A stretch of DNA of 64,000 nucleotides. Source: Facklamia lactis (GTDB taxonomy: Bacteria; Bacillota; Bacilli; Lactobacillales; Aerococcaceae). Shown piece by piece: positions 35,070 through 44,213 of the stretch. The position numbers were made by a program, and so were the translations under genes. The stretch is from contig NZ_JACBXQ010000002.1 of NCBI RefSeq assembly GCF_015863205.1, positions 186,001 to 250,000 of the forward strand, given 5' to 3'. The notes beneath the pieces were generated by a model. It did not search any database. It was not told the DNA's origin and was given only the letters and a program-made list of their open reading frames with translations. Each line of letters starts with the position of its first letter. Position 1 is the stretch's first letter.

Positions 35070-36620
35070 CTATTCTTCTTCTGATGAAAAGTTCTCAGCA
35101 AATTGGCGTAATGCTTTAGCAACTTCTGTCTTAACAGTTTCTTTCAAGTCGCTTGAACCACCATCTGTTTCAACTTCTCCTGAGTTACGTTCAATAATAA
35201 CAGACACACCATCAAATAAGTTTGTCATACGTCCTAAGAACAATGAACCTTTACCAACAATCATAGCACGTTGAATCTCTGATTCACCTGTCATATCATC
35301 ATAAGCAAATCCTAAGTATGGAACTCCTGAAGGAATATGTCCTTGAGTTGGTGCCCATCCTGGTACACCTTTCTCTGCTACGAAGTTATTTAATTCTGCA
35401 CGTTCTAGTTCTTTACGAAGAACACCAACAGCTCCAATCATCTTCAAGTTAGCAGTTGGCACATCACCAGCACCTGCAGGTTTAGTAATATCAGGATTTT
35501 GCATTTCTACAGAGAATACATCAATTTCTGGAACACTTAAACCAGCTTTGTCTAATGGATCCCCAACTAAAGCTGTCATTACAGCCTGTGGCGAAGACCC
35601 TGATGATACAGTATGTCGACCTGTTACATCCGTGCGAATAACTGGACTCTTACCATCATTTTGTCCAACTAAGAATGCAACCCCTGCAACTGAATCTTCT
35701 AATAAAGGCATGTTTTTCTCATAGTGAGATTTACCATTCATACCTAATTTAGCAGTAGATCCACCCGCAACAACAGCAACCGCTTTATAAGTTCCTGCTT
35801 TTACTAATGATGATGCTAGGATCAAGGCATGAGTAGGTGCCCCACAGAATGCACGTGTATCTGAACCTGAAGCGTTCTTCAATCCACACATTTCAGCAAT
35901 TGCTTTCGCCATGTTACCTCCACCACGTTGGTTAACATCACCAATTGCTTCTTCAGAACATTCAATCACATACTCAATATCTTCTGCATTGATATCTTCA
36001 CTGTCACGTAATAAATGACGTAATGATAACACACCGGAAGCTTTATTGACTAAGTTCTCTAACATTACGTGTGCAGATAAGTTAACGTCAATATCGTGGG
36101 CGCGTTCAACCACACCTACCAATTTACCATCGTAGTATAAACCTTCTGCTTCTTTCTCATCAACTTGCTTTTGTAACCATTCAGCTGATTCCGTATTTTT
36201 AATTTTTGCAACATCATCTTTAAACATATCATTTTCTGCAAAAACAGCTTTTACTTCTTCAGCGAATGATTCTTCTAAGTAGACTAAATCAAAAACGTCT
36301 ACTACTGAAAGTAATCCATAAAATTCCATTTCTGGCATAATTTCACCACGTTTAGAATAACGGCCACCTTCAGCCTTTGTTTCATAACGAGGTTCAGAAA
36401 TTTGCTTTAATTCAGAATAGTGCATATTGTTGATATAAGTCTGGTTAGCTGGATCAGCTAAAACTTCCTCATATGTACGTAAATTATTTTGAAGATTTTT
36501 TAAATATTCAGAGTCAGGTGTAGTAATCTTCTCAGTTGTTTGTGTAGACCCATTGTGGATCAACATATTTGGTGAGTGAGCTAAAGTGTATGCAGCGCCT
36601 TTTAATACTGGAAAAGTCAT
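35070..36620 (-). CDS. grdC: Glycine reductase complex component C subunit beta (GrdC)
   Basis: 516 residues with a thiolase-like fold. Residues 60-125 (NNMHYSELKQISEPRYETKAEG, YSKRGEIMPEMEFYG) are characteristic; later DTRAFCGAPTHALILASSLVKAG contains the conserved Cys, and VEMQNPDITKPAGAGDVPTANLKMIG follows. It is the partner of GrdD in acetyl phosphate formation. It lies between grdA (144 bases, with a hairpin) and grdD (15 bases). Confidence 0.95.
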   Translation of the reverse strand: MTFPVLKGAAYTLAHSPNMLIHNGSTQTTEKITTPDSEYLKNLQNNLRTYEEVLADPANQTYINNMHYSELKQISEPRYETKAEGGRYSKRGEIMPEMEFYGLLSVVDVFDLVYLEESFAEEVKAVFAENDMFKDDVAKIKNTESAEWLQKQVDEKEAEGLYYDGKLVGVVERAHDIDVNLSAHVMLENLVNKASGVLSLRHLLRDSEDINAEDIEYVIECSEEAIGDVNQRGGGNMAKAIAEMCGLKNASGSDTRAFCGAPTHALILASSLVKAGTYKAVAVVAGGSTAKLGMNGKSHYEKNMPLLEDSVAGVAFLVGQNDGKSPVIRTDVTGRHTVSSGSSPQAVMTALVGDPLDKAGLSVPEIDVFSVEMQNPDITKPAGAGDVPTANLKMIGAVGVLRKELERAELNNFVAEKGVPGWAPTQGHIPSGVPYLGFAYDDMTGESEIQRAMIVGKGSLFLGRMTNLFDGVSVIIERNSGEVETDGGSSDLKETVKTEVAKALRQFAENFSSEEE

Positions 36621-36708
36621 TTACATTCTCCTTTTTTATTAAGTTTTATATTGTATATTATTTCACATAAACCTTTAAAACGCAAGCCTTTTCACAAGGA
36701 TTTAAAAC

Positions 36709-36743
36709 AAAACCAGCATCCGCAAAGTGCTGATACTGGTTTT
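36709..36743 (-). terminator. Partial terminator/attenuator between grdA and grdC
   Basis: AAAACCAG...CAG and ...ACTGGTTTT arms are followed by TTTTGTTTTAAA on the minus strand. It would raise GrdA relative to GrdC and GrdD, matching the small GrdA protein being needed in excess. Confidence 0.6.
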
Positions 36744-36764
36744 AATAATGGTTTGTTTAACTAA

Positions 36765-37238
36765 TTAAACTGTATATTTAGAAAATTGATCGCGAATTGA
36801 TTTCATTTCTTCGGCGATTGAATCTACATCTAATACCATTTCCATCATTCCGATTTGTTCATCGTAAATGTCTGGATCTGCATATTCTTTAAATTCTGCT
36901 TCAGTTGCATGGTATACAGCTAATCCTAATGGAGTGGCTGTTAAAGCACCTGCATATGTAGGATCTCCGTTGGTAACTGTTTCAGCTGCTAGACCAGCAG
37001 ATTCTGCTTCAGCTCCACCTAAGATTACAACTAGATTCTCTGCACCGTGTTTCTCAGCGGCTTCTTTGATACGACGTTGATTTTCCAAATCCATGGCTCC
37101 TGCAGCCGTTCAAACGAAACACTCTGTTGATGACATAAGAATCTCTACTGGTTTACCTTCTAAACATGCTTCAATAGCTTGTCCTGGAATACCATCACGG
37201 TCTCCAATGATTAGAAGTTTTTTATTATCTAATGACAT
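36765..37238 (-). CDS. grdA: Glycine reductase selenoprotein A (GrdA), Sec-containing
   Basis: 157 residues when TGA at 37110-37112 is read as Sec43. The active site [15 protein letters not shown] is the family hallmark: Sec and Cys40 take the carboxymethyl group from GrdB, pass it on and are re-reduced by thioredoxin. ATG 37238 is preceded by AGGAGGTAAT. A short GGCT gcagg AGCC hairpin lies right after the UGA and is the SECIS candidate. GrdA is shared by all glycine, sarcosine and betaine reductases. It is the first gene of grdA-grdC-grdD. Confidence 0.97.
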
Positions 37239-37306
37239 TATATTACCTCCTAAGAAATTTGAAATAAAATTGTTTTCGCAACAACAATATCACTACTACA
37301 ATAAGC

Positions 37307-37335
37307 AGTATATAACCAATCCTTTAAATTGTCAA
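37307..37335 (-). promoter_or_regulatory. grdA promoter
   Basis: TTGACA (37330-37335) and TATACT (37307-37312), spacer 17, on the minus strand. This near-consensus promoter fits the very high expression typical of grdA. It gives a leader of about 70 bases. Confidence 0.88.
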
Positions 37336-37496
37336 ATATTTTATAAATGAAAAGGGTTTCCTTAATTATAATTGATCAAACACTCCCAAATTATCTCTAT
37401 AACAGCTATTCAACTCCTATTAAGAATTTTAATAAATACTTCATTACCTATTATTGTATACTATTACTAATATATAGTTCCTATTTAGGAGGACTT

Positions 37497-38729
37497 ATGA
37501 AAATTTTACATATAATAGCTCAACTCCCTGGACAAACGGGATCAGGAATTTATTACCAGAATTTGATAAATGGACTTGCTAGCTACGGGATAGATAATGC
37601 TCTGATTTATGCAGAACAAAAAGAAAACCCTGTTTCATTCATCAACTTTCCCACTTATCCTGTACACTTTATGACAGAAAAACTTCCCTTCCCTATTGTA
37701 GGGATGTCCGACTCAATGCCCTATTCTAGCTCCAAATATTCTGAATTAACTTATCATCAGATTTCAACATGGCACAATGCTTTTACTCAGCAGTTAATAA
37801 GAGCTAAAAATGAATTCCAACCAGATATTGTCATCAGCCATCACCTATGGTTTCTTACCTCACTGACACTTGATATTTTTGATAACTGTCCCGTTGTTGG
37901 AGTAAGTCATGGAACAGATATACGTCAAGCCAAGCACAGTCCTATTCTCAAAAATTCTTATGTACAAGAATTGGAACGACTTGCCATGGTGTTCGCTCTT
38001 TCTCATCAAGATAAAAGAACCGTTCAAACAGTTTTTAACATTCCAGCCGAGAAAATACATGTAACAGGAAACGGATATAATCCTTACGTTTTCAATCGTA
38101 AAGAAAATTCTGCCTCTCATCACAAAAATATCAAAATCCTTTACGCTGGAAAAATTACAGAAAGTAAAGGAGTCTTTGAACTAGCCAAGGCATATCTTAA
38201 TTTAAAGAAGAAATATCCTGAAATTGAACTTTCTATTGTAGGAAATGGAAATCGCACCTCAACTAATTACTTGGTTCAACTTCTTAAAGGCCTTGATACT
38301 AATGATTATCAGCTTTTAAATGCAATTTCACAAGTCAAACTAGCTGAACTGATGAAAAATTCCGATCTTTTTGTCTTGCCATCTTATTATGAAGGCTTAG
38401 CTACCATCGCTTTGGAAGCATTAGCATGTGGACTCAGAGTGGTCTCGACAAACTTATTACCTTTAAAGGACTTATTAGGAGATGCTATCAATGAATCAGG
38501 AATTATTGAATATGTCGATTTGCCAAGAATTGTTAATTTAGATCAACCTGTAAAAAATGATTTACCAAAATTCCAATCAGATTTAGAAAAAGCCATTTCT
38601 ATTCAAATTGATAGAATCAAAAAAGAAGATAAATTATCTGCCTCTATTTATGAAGATATTGCACAGTTTTCTTGGCCAAAAATTATTCAAAAGCAATATA
38701 GTTTACTAGTAAGTTTGAAACAAGATTAA
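37497..38729 (+). CDS. GT4-family glycosyltransferase
   Basis: 410 residues from ATG 37497, preceded by TTAGGAGGACTT. N-terminal GT-B domain: LHIIAQLPGQTGSGIYYQNLINGL; C-terminal donor-binding domain: YAGKITESKGVFELAKAYL, NGYNPYVF, and FVLPSYYEGLATIALEALACGLRVVSTN with the conserved Glu residues. It is divergent from grdA and shares the spacer with its promoter. Acceptor and donor unknown; no cell-wall or capsule cluster is adjacent, so a stand-alone role is likely. Confidence 0.9.
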   Translation: MKILHIIAQLPGQTGSGIYYQNLINGLASYGIDNALIYAEQKENPVSFINFPTYPVHFMTEKLPFPIVGMSDSMPYSSSKYSELTYHQISTWHNAFTQQLIRAKNEFQPDIVISHHLWFLTSLTLDIFDNCPVVGVSHGTDIRQAKHSPILKNSYVQELERLAMVFALSHQDKRTVQTVFNIPAEKIHVTGNGYNPYVFNRKENSASHHKNIKILYAGKITESKGVFELAKAYLNLKKKYPEIELSIVGNGNRTSTNYLVQLLKGLDTNDYQLLNAISQVKLAELMKNSDLFVLPSYYEGLATIALEALACGLRVVSTNLLPLKDLLGDAINESGIIEYVDLPRIVNLDQPVKNDLPKFQSDLEKAISIQIDRIKKEDKLSASIYEDIAQFSWPKIIQKQYSLLVSLKQD

Positions 38730-38862
38730 AATACATGTTTGACTCCACAATGATTCATAAATCATATATATTAATACATTTATTATATGGTATAAACGCT
38801 ATAATTATTTATTTTTCCAATATATCCGTTTTCTAAGCAATAATGATTCTTTCCATTTATGA

Positions 38863-38884
38863 TATAATAATGATAATCAATATT
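38863..38884 (+). promoter_or_regulatory. Fur-box-like site overlapping a -10 box
   Basis: AATAATGATAATCAATATT (38866-38884) matches the 19-base Fur consensus at about 16 positions and overlaps TATAAT (38863-38868). It is located 14 bases ahead of the binding-protein start. This suggests iron-dependent repression of the following ABC genes. Confidence 0.65.
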
Positions 38885-38897
38885 TAGGAGGATCATA

Positions 38898-39956
38898 ATG
38901 AAAAAAGTTTTTACTTTAGCTTCTGCAATAATTTTATCCAGTATACCACTCTTATCTACAGCTGTTGAATCTATCACAGCACAGGAAGAACAAACAGTTG
39001 TTGTCTATTCTAATACTCTATTTGACGAGGCACGCGAAGCGCGTGTCACTGAATTAGCTAAGGAAGCCGGTTTTAAGCTAGAAGTAGTAGCAGCTCCAGG
39101 TGGTGATACTTACAACCGTGTCCTTGCCGAAAAAGATGATCCACAAGCAGATGTTGTGATAGGACTGGATGAAGCAAATTGGCTAAATTTACAAGAAGAA
39201 ATTGCCTTACATGACTTCGAGCCAGTCTGGGCAGAAAATATACCGGAAGCAAAACTGTTAGGCAGTGGTCAATTTTTCCCTTTTGCAGAATCATATATCT
39301 TTGGACTATATAATCCAGACAATGTTTCCGAAGAAGAAATTCCAAAACGATTAGAAGAATTAGGCGAAAGTGATAATTGGAAAGAGAAATACCGTATTCC
39401 AGAAGACCTCGCGGGTTCAACCCATCAAAAAATTCTTTTGACCATTCTCATGCAATACCCTGATGAAAATGGTGATTTAGGCATTTCAGAAGAAGGCTGG
39501 CAAAAAGTTGAAAACTATATCAACAACGGCTATCAAATTCGTGAAGATGAAGACCACTTTGCTCTTTTAAACGAAGGGACCTTGTTATTCGACTATCATC
39601 ACGCTTCAGGGACTTCCGTCGCAATAGATGAAAACAAAGACTACAATATTAAACCGATTGATCCTGAATATGGTGTCTTTACCATGACAGAAGAAATTGG
39701 TATCCTTGATAAAGGTAAAGATCACGACTATACAGCTGCTGAAGGGTTTGTAAATTGGTTTGGCTCTGATGAGATCCAAAAAACTTTAGCAGAAGAATTT
39801 GGTTTTGTTCCTTTAACTGATGTTGCCAAAGAAGGAATGAATGATACCATGAAAACATTACTTGAACAAGTAACCCCAATGGAAGTTGATTGGGATCTCT
39901 ATCGTGAGAATGTAGACGCTTGGGTGGAAAAACTAGAATTAGATTATATGCCATAA
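38898..39956 (+). CDS. Iron/thiamine-type ABC substrate-binding protein (FbpA-like)
   Basis: 352 residues. Signal sequence 1-29 without a lipobox Cys, ending ESITAQ. Family blocks: VVVYSNTLFDEAREARVTELAKEAG, VVAAPGGDTYNRVLAEKDDPQADV, and DYHHASGTSVAIDENKDYNI. The related family-1/6 binding proteins recognise Fe(III), thiamine or 2-aminoethylphosphonate; the Fur-like site upstream favours iron. A hairpin separates it from the ATPase gene, so it is probably made in excess. Ligand assignment is inference. Confidence 0.8.
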   Translation: MKKVFTLASAIILSSIPLLSTAVESITAQEEQTVVVYSNTLFDEAREARVTELAKEAGFKLEVVAAPGGDTYNRVLAEKDDPQADVVIGLDEANWLNLQEEIALHDFEPVWAENIPEAKLLGSGQFFPFAESYIFGLYNPDNVSEEEIPKRLEELGESDNWKEKYRIPEDLAGSTHQKILLTILMQYPDENGDLGISEEGWQKVENYINNGYQIREDEDHFALLNEGTLLFDYHHASGTSVAIDENKDYNIKPIDPEYGVFTMTEEIGILDKGKDHDYTAAEGFVNWFGSDEIQKTLAEEFGFVPLTDVAKEGMNDTMKTLLEQVTPMEVDWDLYRENVDAWVEKLELDYMP

Positions 39957-39980
39957 AATATTAATAAATTTGCTATTAAA

Positions 39981-40010
39981 AAGCATTTGCATCGTTCAAT
40001 GCAAATGCTT
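39981..40010 (+). terminator. Internal terminator between binding protein and ATPase
   Basis: AAGCATTTGCAT cgttca ATGCAAATGCTT has a 12-bp stem followed by TTTT. Partial readthrough would give the usual excess of binding protein over membrane components. Confidence 0.85.
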
Positions 40011-40027
40011 TTTTAAAGGAGTCTAAT

Positions 40028-41050
40028 ATGATTGAATTACAAAACGTCCAAATCAAATATCAAGATTTCATTGCTGTCGATACTATCAACCTCCTAATTA
40101 AAGAGGGAGATTTTTTCACTTTATTAGGGCCTTCAGGTTGTGGAAAAACCACAACTCTTAGAGCAATTGCCGGATTAACTAATCCTAATAAAGGGCAAAT
40201 TTTACTTCAAGGCCAAGACATCACAAACGTTCCTGCTGAAAAGAGAAATATTGGAATGGTTTTCCAATCTTATGCCCTCTTTCCAACTATGACTGCATTT
40301 GATAACATTGCTTACGGTTTAAGAGTTGAAAGAAAACCTGAAAAAATCATCAAAGAACTTGTTCATCAACAAGCAGAAATTGTTGAATTAAATGAGAAAC
40401 AACTTAGCAAGAATATCTCCCAGCTTTCTGGTGGTCAGCAACAACGTGTTGCAATCGCTCGTACGCTCATTAAAGAACCTCGTCTAATTCTATTTGATGA
40501 ACCTCTTTCAAACTTAGATGCAAAACTCCGAAAACAATTAAGAAATGAGTTAAAAGAAATCCAAGCAAAAACAGGCTTAACGGCTGTTTATGTCACCCAT
40601 GATCAAGAAGAAGCATTAGAACTTTCAGATCAGATTGCCGTTTTTAATAATGGAAAAATCGAACAGATAGGTAGTCCTTTTGAGGTATATAATCAATCTA
40701 AAACAGAATTTGTGTGTAATTTTATTGGGGAAGTAAATCAATTGACACCTACTCTCGTCAATCAACTTAACCATTCTTTTTCACCGATGATTCCAGAAAA
40801 AAATATTGCTTATATCCGTTTAGAACATATTCATAGTCAAAAGTTAAGAGAAGATGACATTGAACTAATAGGTGAAATCCATCAACAGAAATTTCAAGGG
40901 AATTCATTTATCTATACCGTTCTTGTAAAAGGTGAAAAAATAAAATTTATAGAGCTTAACCATTCAAGTAATAACTATCAAGTCGGAGATAAACTATCCT
41001 TGTACCTCAATCGTGATGATGTATTATATTACCCCATTGGAGGAAATTAA
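40028..41050 (+). CDS. ABC transporter ATPase (FbpC/PotA-like)
   Basis: 340 residues. Walker A is LGPSGCGKTTTLRAIAG, signature LSGGQQQRVAIARTL, Walker B LILFDEPLSNLDAK, then YVTHDQEEALELS. It has a C-terminal TOBE-like domain from about residue 240. It is placed 17 bases after the internal terminator and abuts the permease gene. Confidence 0.93.
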   Translation: MIELQNVQIKYQDFIAVDTINLLIKEGDFFTLLGPSGCGKTTTLRAIAGLTNPNKGQILLQGQDITNVPAEKRNIGMVFQSYALFPTMTAFDNIAYGLRVERKPEKIIKELVHQQAEIVELNEKQLSKNISQLSGGQQQRVAIARTLIKEPRLILFDEPLSNLDAKLRKQLRNELKEIQAKTGLTAVYVTHDQEEALELSDQIAVFNNGKIEQIGSPFEVYNQSKTEFVCNFIGEVNQLTPTLVNQLNHSFSPMIPEKNIAYIRLEHIHSQKLREDDIELIGEIHQQKFQGNSFIYTVLVKGEKIKFIELNHSSNNYQVGDKLSLYLNRDDVLYYPIGGN

Positions 41051-41051
41051 A

Positions 41052-42776
41052 ATGATTAAAGCTTCCAATAAAATACAGAAATTTTTAACTGCATTATTAA
41101 TTATTTTTCTCATATATTTTATCTTTATGGCAATTATAAATCCGATCACCGCCGTAATCAGTGAAAGTCTTTGGTCTAAAAACGGCCTAAATCTCAATTC
41201 AATTTATAAAGTTCTTAACTCAAATCGAGCTATGAACGCGATCAAAAATTCTTTTGTTCTTGCAATCACTTTAACAATAACCTGTAATGTATTAGGTTTA
41301 TTTATGGTTCTAGTCACTGAATATTTCGAAATTAAAGGAGCAAAATTTCTAAGATTAGGTTATTTAACTTCTTTATTAATGGGCGGACTAGTTATGAACT
41401 TTGGCTACCTACTAGTCTACGGTAAAAACGGATTCATTACAAAATTACTTGTGCAACTGATTCCTAATTGGGATTCTTATTGGTTCGAAGGTTATGGAGC
41501 AGTCTTATTCGTTATGACACTAGGATGTACCCATATTCATATGCTTTTCTTAAGAAATGCCATTCGTTCAATTGACTTTAATTTATTAGAAGCTGCAAAA
41601 ATTTTAGGCTCTCATCCCATACAAATATTATTTAAGGTTGCTCTTCCTACCATCCTACCTGTCCTACTTACTTTATTAATAATGACTTTTCAAACTGGTC
41701 TCGGAGCTTTTTCAGCACCTGTTATGATTGGTGGAAAAGATTTCCAAACTATTTCGCCACTTATTTTAACTTTTGCTAATCGTCCCCGATCACGAGAAAT
41801 TGCTGCACTGATGTCCATTTTTCTTGGAATCTGTCAACTCATTTTACTTTATTTTTTAACAAGAAATGAACATAAATCGCAGTTTTTATCTGTTTCAAAA
41901 ACAAAGGCCAAAATTCAAAAACAGAAAATAACATCCCCTTTATTAAATACGGGAATTCATTTTCTTGCATACTTATTATTATTGTTGTTCTTACTGCCTT
42001 TTATAGCAATCATTCTGTCCTCATTTACTAAGGCAGAAGCTCTGAGACACTTTACACTGTCCTTTCAACAATTCACTCTTCAAAACTATGTAAATGTGTT
42101 AACCAATATTAAAGGTTATAGACCTATCCTCACATCCATTATCTACTCTGCACTAGCGGCCTTTTCTGCTGTTAGTTTAATGACTATTGTAGGACGTATC
42201 ATCCAAAATTCCAGCCGTAAATTCTGGTCCTTTTTATTGGAATACAGCTTTTATATTCCTTGGTTGATCCCTTCTCTGCTACTCGCTCTTGGTTATTTAT
42301 TCGCTTATGATTCACCTACTAAATTACTTTTTGGTCATTCTGTGATTGGTTCGTGGTGGATTTTGCCCCTAGCTTATATGGTCGTTTCGTTACCGAATAG
42401 TTTGCGATATATAAAGGCTTCCTATTATGGTGTGGACAATCAATTAGAAGACGCTTCTAAAATGTTAGGTGCCTCGAAGATCCAAACATTTACGAAAATA
42501 ATTATTCCAATATTAATTCCAACTTTATTGGCTTTAATTGCTATTCAATTCAATTCATTAATTGATGATTATGACCTTTCAGTCTTCTTGTACAGGTCTT
42601 CGAATCCTCCTTTAGGTATTGAAATCCGGAAAAATGCTAATCCAGACATGAACATTAACGCTCAAGCCATAAACGCAGTTTACTCTGTTATTTTAATGTT
42701 CATTAAAGGCCTTGCCTTATACTGTGTTTATAATTCTGGCAGCCAACAGTTAAATCAAAAAGCAGGTCATCTTTAA
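41052..42776 (+). CDS. Two-domain ABC permease (FbpB-like)
   Basis: 574 residues, two fused six-helix permease units, each with an EAA loop: LLEAAKILGSHPIQILFKVALPTI near residue 178 and LEDASKMLGASKIQTFTKIIIPI near residue 475. This fused architecture is typical of FbpB iron permeases. ATG 41052 follows GGAGGAAATTAAA right at the ATPase stop; an upstream extension to 41013 overlaps the ATPase gene and is rejected. Confidence 0.9.
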   Translation: MIKASNKIQKFLTALLIIFLIYFIFMAIINPITAVISESLWSKNGLNLNSIYKVLNSNRAMNAIKNSFVLAITLTITCNVLGLFMVLVTEYFEIKGAKFLRLGYLTSLLMGGLVMNFGYLLVYGKNGFITKLLVQLIPNWDSYWFEGYGAVLFVMTLGCTHIHMLFLRNAIRSIDFNLLEAAKILGSHPIQILFKVALPTILPVLLTLLIMTFQTGLGAFSAPVMIGGKDFQTISPLILTFANRPRSREIAALMSIFLGICQLILLYFLTRNEHKSQFLSVSKTKAKIQKQKITSPLLNTGIHFLAYLLLLLFLLPFIAIILSSFTKAEALRHFTLSFQQFTLQNYVNVLTNIKGYRPILTSIIYSALAAFSAVSLMTIVGRIIQNSSRKFWSFLLEYSFYIPWLIPSLLLALGYLFAYDSPTKLLFGHSVIGSWWILPLAYMVVSLPNSLRYIKASYYGVDNQLEDASKMLGASKIQTFTKIIIPILIPTLLALIAIQFNSLIDDYDLSVFLYRSSNPPLGIEIRKNANPDMNINAQAINAVYSVILMFIKGLALYCVYNSGSQQLNQKAGHL

Positions 42777-42784
42777 TTTAAAAA

Positions 42785-42812
42785 GCACACTTAACTTTAA
42801 AGTTAAGTGTGC
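42785..42812. terminator. Bidirectional terminator between the permease and selA
   Basis: GCACACTTAACTTT and AAAGTTAAGTGTGC are perfect complementary arms without a loop gap, flanked by A's and T's, between two convergent genes. Confidence 0.92.
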
Positions 42813-42824
42813 CCTATATTTTTA

Positions 42825-44213
42825 TTATTCAATTTCTACTAACGCCTCTACTATCTGATCAATATCATCATTGCGAAGTGTCCTCACATCAAATTGAACT
42901 GCATCCTGGTGAACTCTAGCAATAATAGGCTTAGCTAATGAACGTAGGTACATTTCAATTTGAGCTGCACTGATACTATGATGAGCAATTTGAACTAAGC
43001 TCGTTGGTAGGGTCGCACCTGGAAATGAGCCACCCCCAATTTGTGATTCACCTACAATAACTTCAACAGACCATTGCTTTCCTATAGTTTGAATACGATC
43101 ACTTAACTCTCTTGCTTTTTGATCTAGTTCTTCCCTTGATTGACTAATCATTTGTAAAACCGGAATTTTTTCTAAAGCCAACTCTGGATTTAAATATTGA
43201 CGCATCGTTACCTCTAAAGCCATCAAAGTAACTTTATCTGTTCGTAAAGCACGAGTTAGCGGATGAGATCGCATTTTATCTAACAAGGCCTTCTTTCCTA
43301 CAATAATTCCAGCCTGTGGGCCTCCTAATAATTTATCACCGGAGAAAGTAACGACATCAAAACCAGCATCAATAGCTTCCTGAACTGTTGGTTCATAAGG
43401 CAAACCAAATCGCTGCATATCTAAGAACAATCCTGAGCCTAGATCATTTAGAGCGAGCAAGCCATTCTCATGTGCTAAATCTACTAGTTCTCGGTCATCC
43501 ACCTTTTCAGTGAAACCAACTAAATGATAATTAGAAGTATGAACTCTCAGTAAGGCCCCTGTCTCTTCATTGATACCTTCTGCATAATCTTTCAAGTGCG
43601 TTTTATTCGTCGCTCCTACCTCATGAAGAATCGCTCCTCCACGAGTAATGACTTCAGGTATTCGGAAGGCTCCCCCAATTTCAACTAATTCTCCTCGAGA
43701 AATCAAGACCTCTTTTCCATCTGTTAAAGCGGATAACATTAACAGAACAGCTGCTGCATTATTATTCACAACTAAGGCATCTTCTGCGCCAGTAATCTGT
43801 TTTAACACATCCTTCAAATGAACATAACGTGAGCCTCTTTTCCCCGCCTCAAGGTCATATTCTAAATTAGAATAAGAAGGTCCCAGCTCTATAATTGAAT
43901 TAATAACCTCTTGAGATAAGAGCGCTCTTCCTAAATTAGTATGTAAAACTGTCCCCGTAGCATTAATAACTGGTTTTAATGAGGAGGCCACCCGATTTTC
44001 TAAGGATTTATTTATATTTTCCAGTATACAATCATAATTTGCAATGCTTTCGTCAGTTAATTCCCCCTCTAAAATTCCTTGACGAATCTGATCAATTTCA
44101 TTTTGAATTGTTTCTTTAATGTATGAAGTATCTAATTTATGTTGCCATTTCTGTATCGAGTCTTCTTGTAACACTTTATCAACTTTAGGTAGTTTGGCTA
44201 ACAAATGCCGCAT
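42825..44213 (-). CDS. selA: L-seryl-tRNA(Sec) selenium transferase
   Basis: 462 residues. PLP lysine Lys294 lies in VTFSGDKLLGGPQAG. Other family blocks are ATGTVLHTNLGRALLS (residues 85-100), NNNAAAVLLMLSALT and VHTSNYHLVGFTEK. It converts Ser-tRNA(Sec) to Sec-tRNA(Sec) with selenophosphate, as a decamer. Its ATG overlaps the selB stop by one base (TAATG), so the two are translationally coupled. It is the last gene of selD-yedF-selB-selA. Confidence 0.97.
   Translation of the reverse strand: MRHLLAKLPKVDKVLQEDSIQKWQHKLDTSYIKETIQNEIDQIRQGILEGELTDESIANYDCILENINKSLENRVASSLKPVINATGTVLHTNLGRALLSQEVINSIIELGPSYSNLEYDLEAGKRGSRYVHLKDVLKQITGAEDALVVNNNAAAVLLMLSALTDGKEVLISRGELVEIGGAFRIPEVITRGGAILHEVGATNKTHLKDYAEGINEETGALLRVHTSNYHLVGFTEKVDDRELVDLAHENGLLALNDLGSGLFLDMQRFGLPYEPTVQEAIDAGFDVVTFSGDKLLGGPQAGIIVGKKALLDKMRSHPLTRALRTDKVTLMALEVTMRQYLNPELALEKIPVLQMISQSREELDQKARELSDRIQTIGKQWSVEVIVGESQIGGGSFPGATLPTSLVQIAHHSISAAQIEMYLRSLAKPIIARVHQDAVQFDVRTLRNDDIDQIVEALVEIE

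Noticed and set aside
36765-37094. GrdA starting at the internal Met ([11 protein letters not shown])
   Set aside because: This Met follows the Sec codon; the full 157-residue frame with CFVUTAAG matches the family and has an AGGAGG site at 37238.
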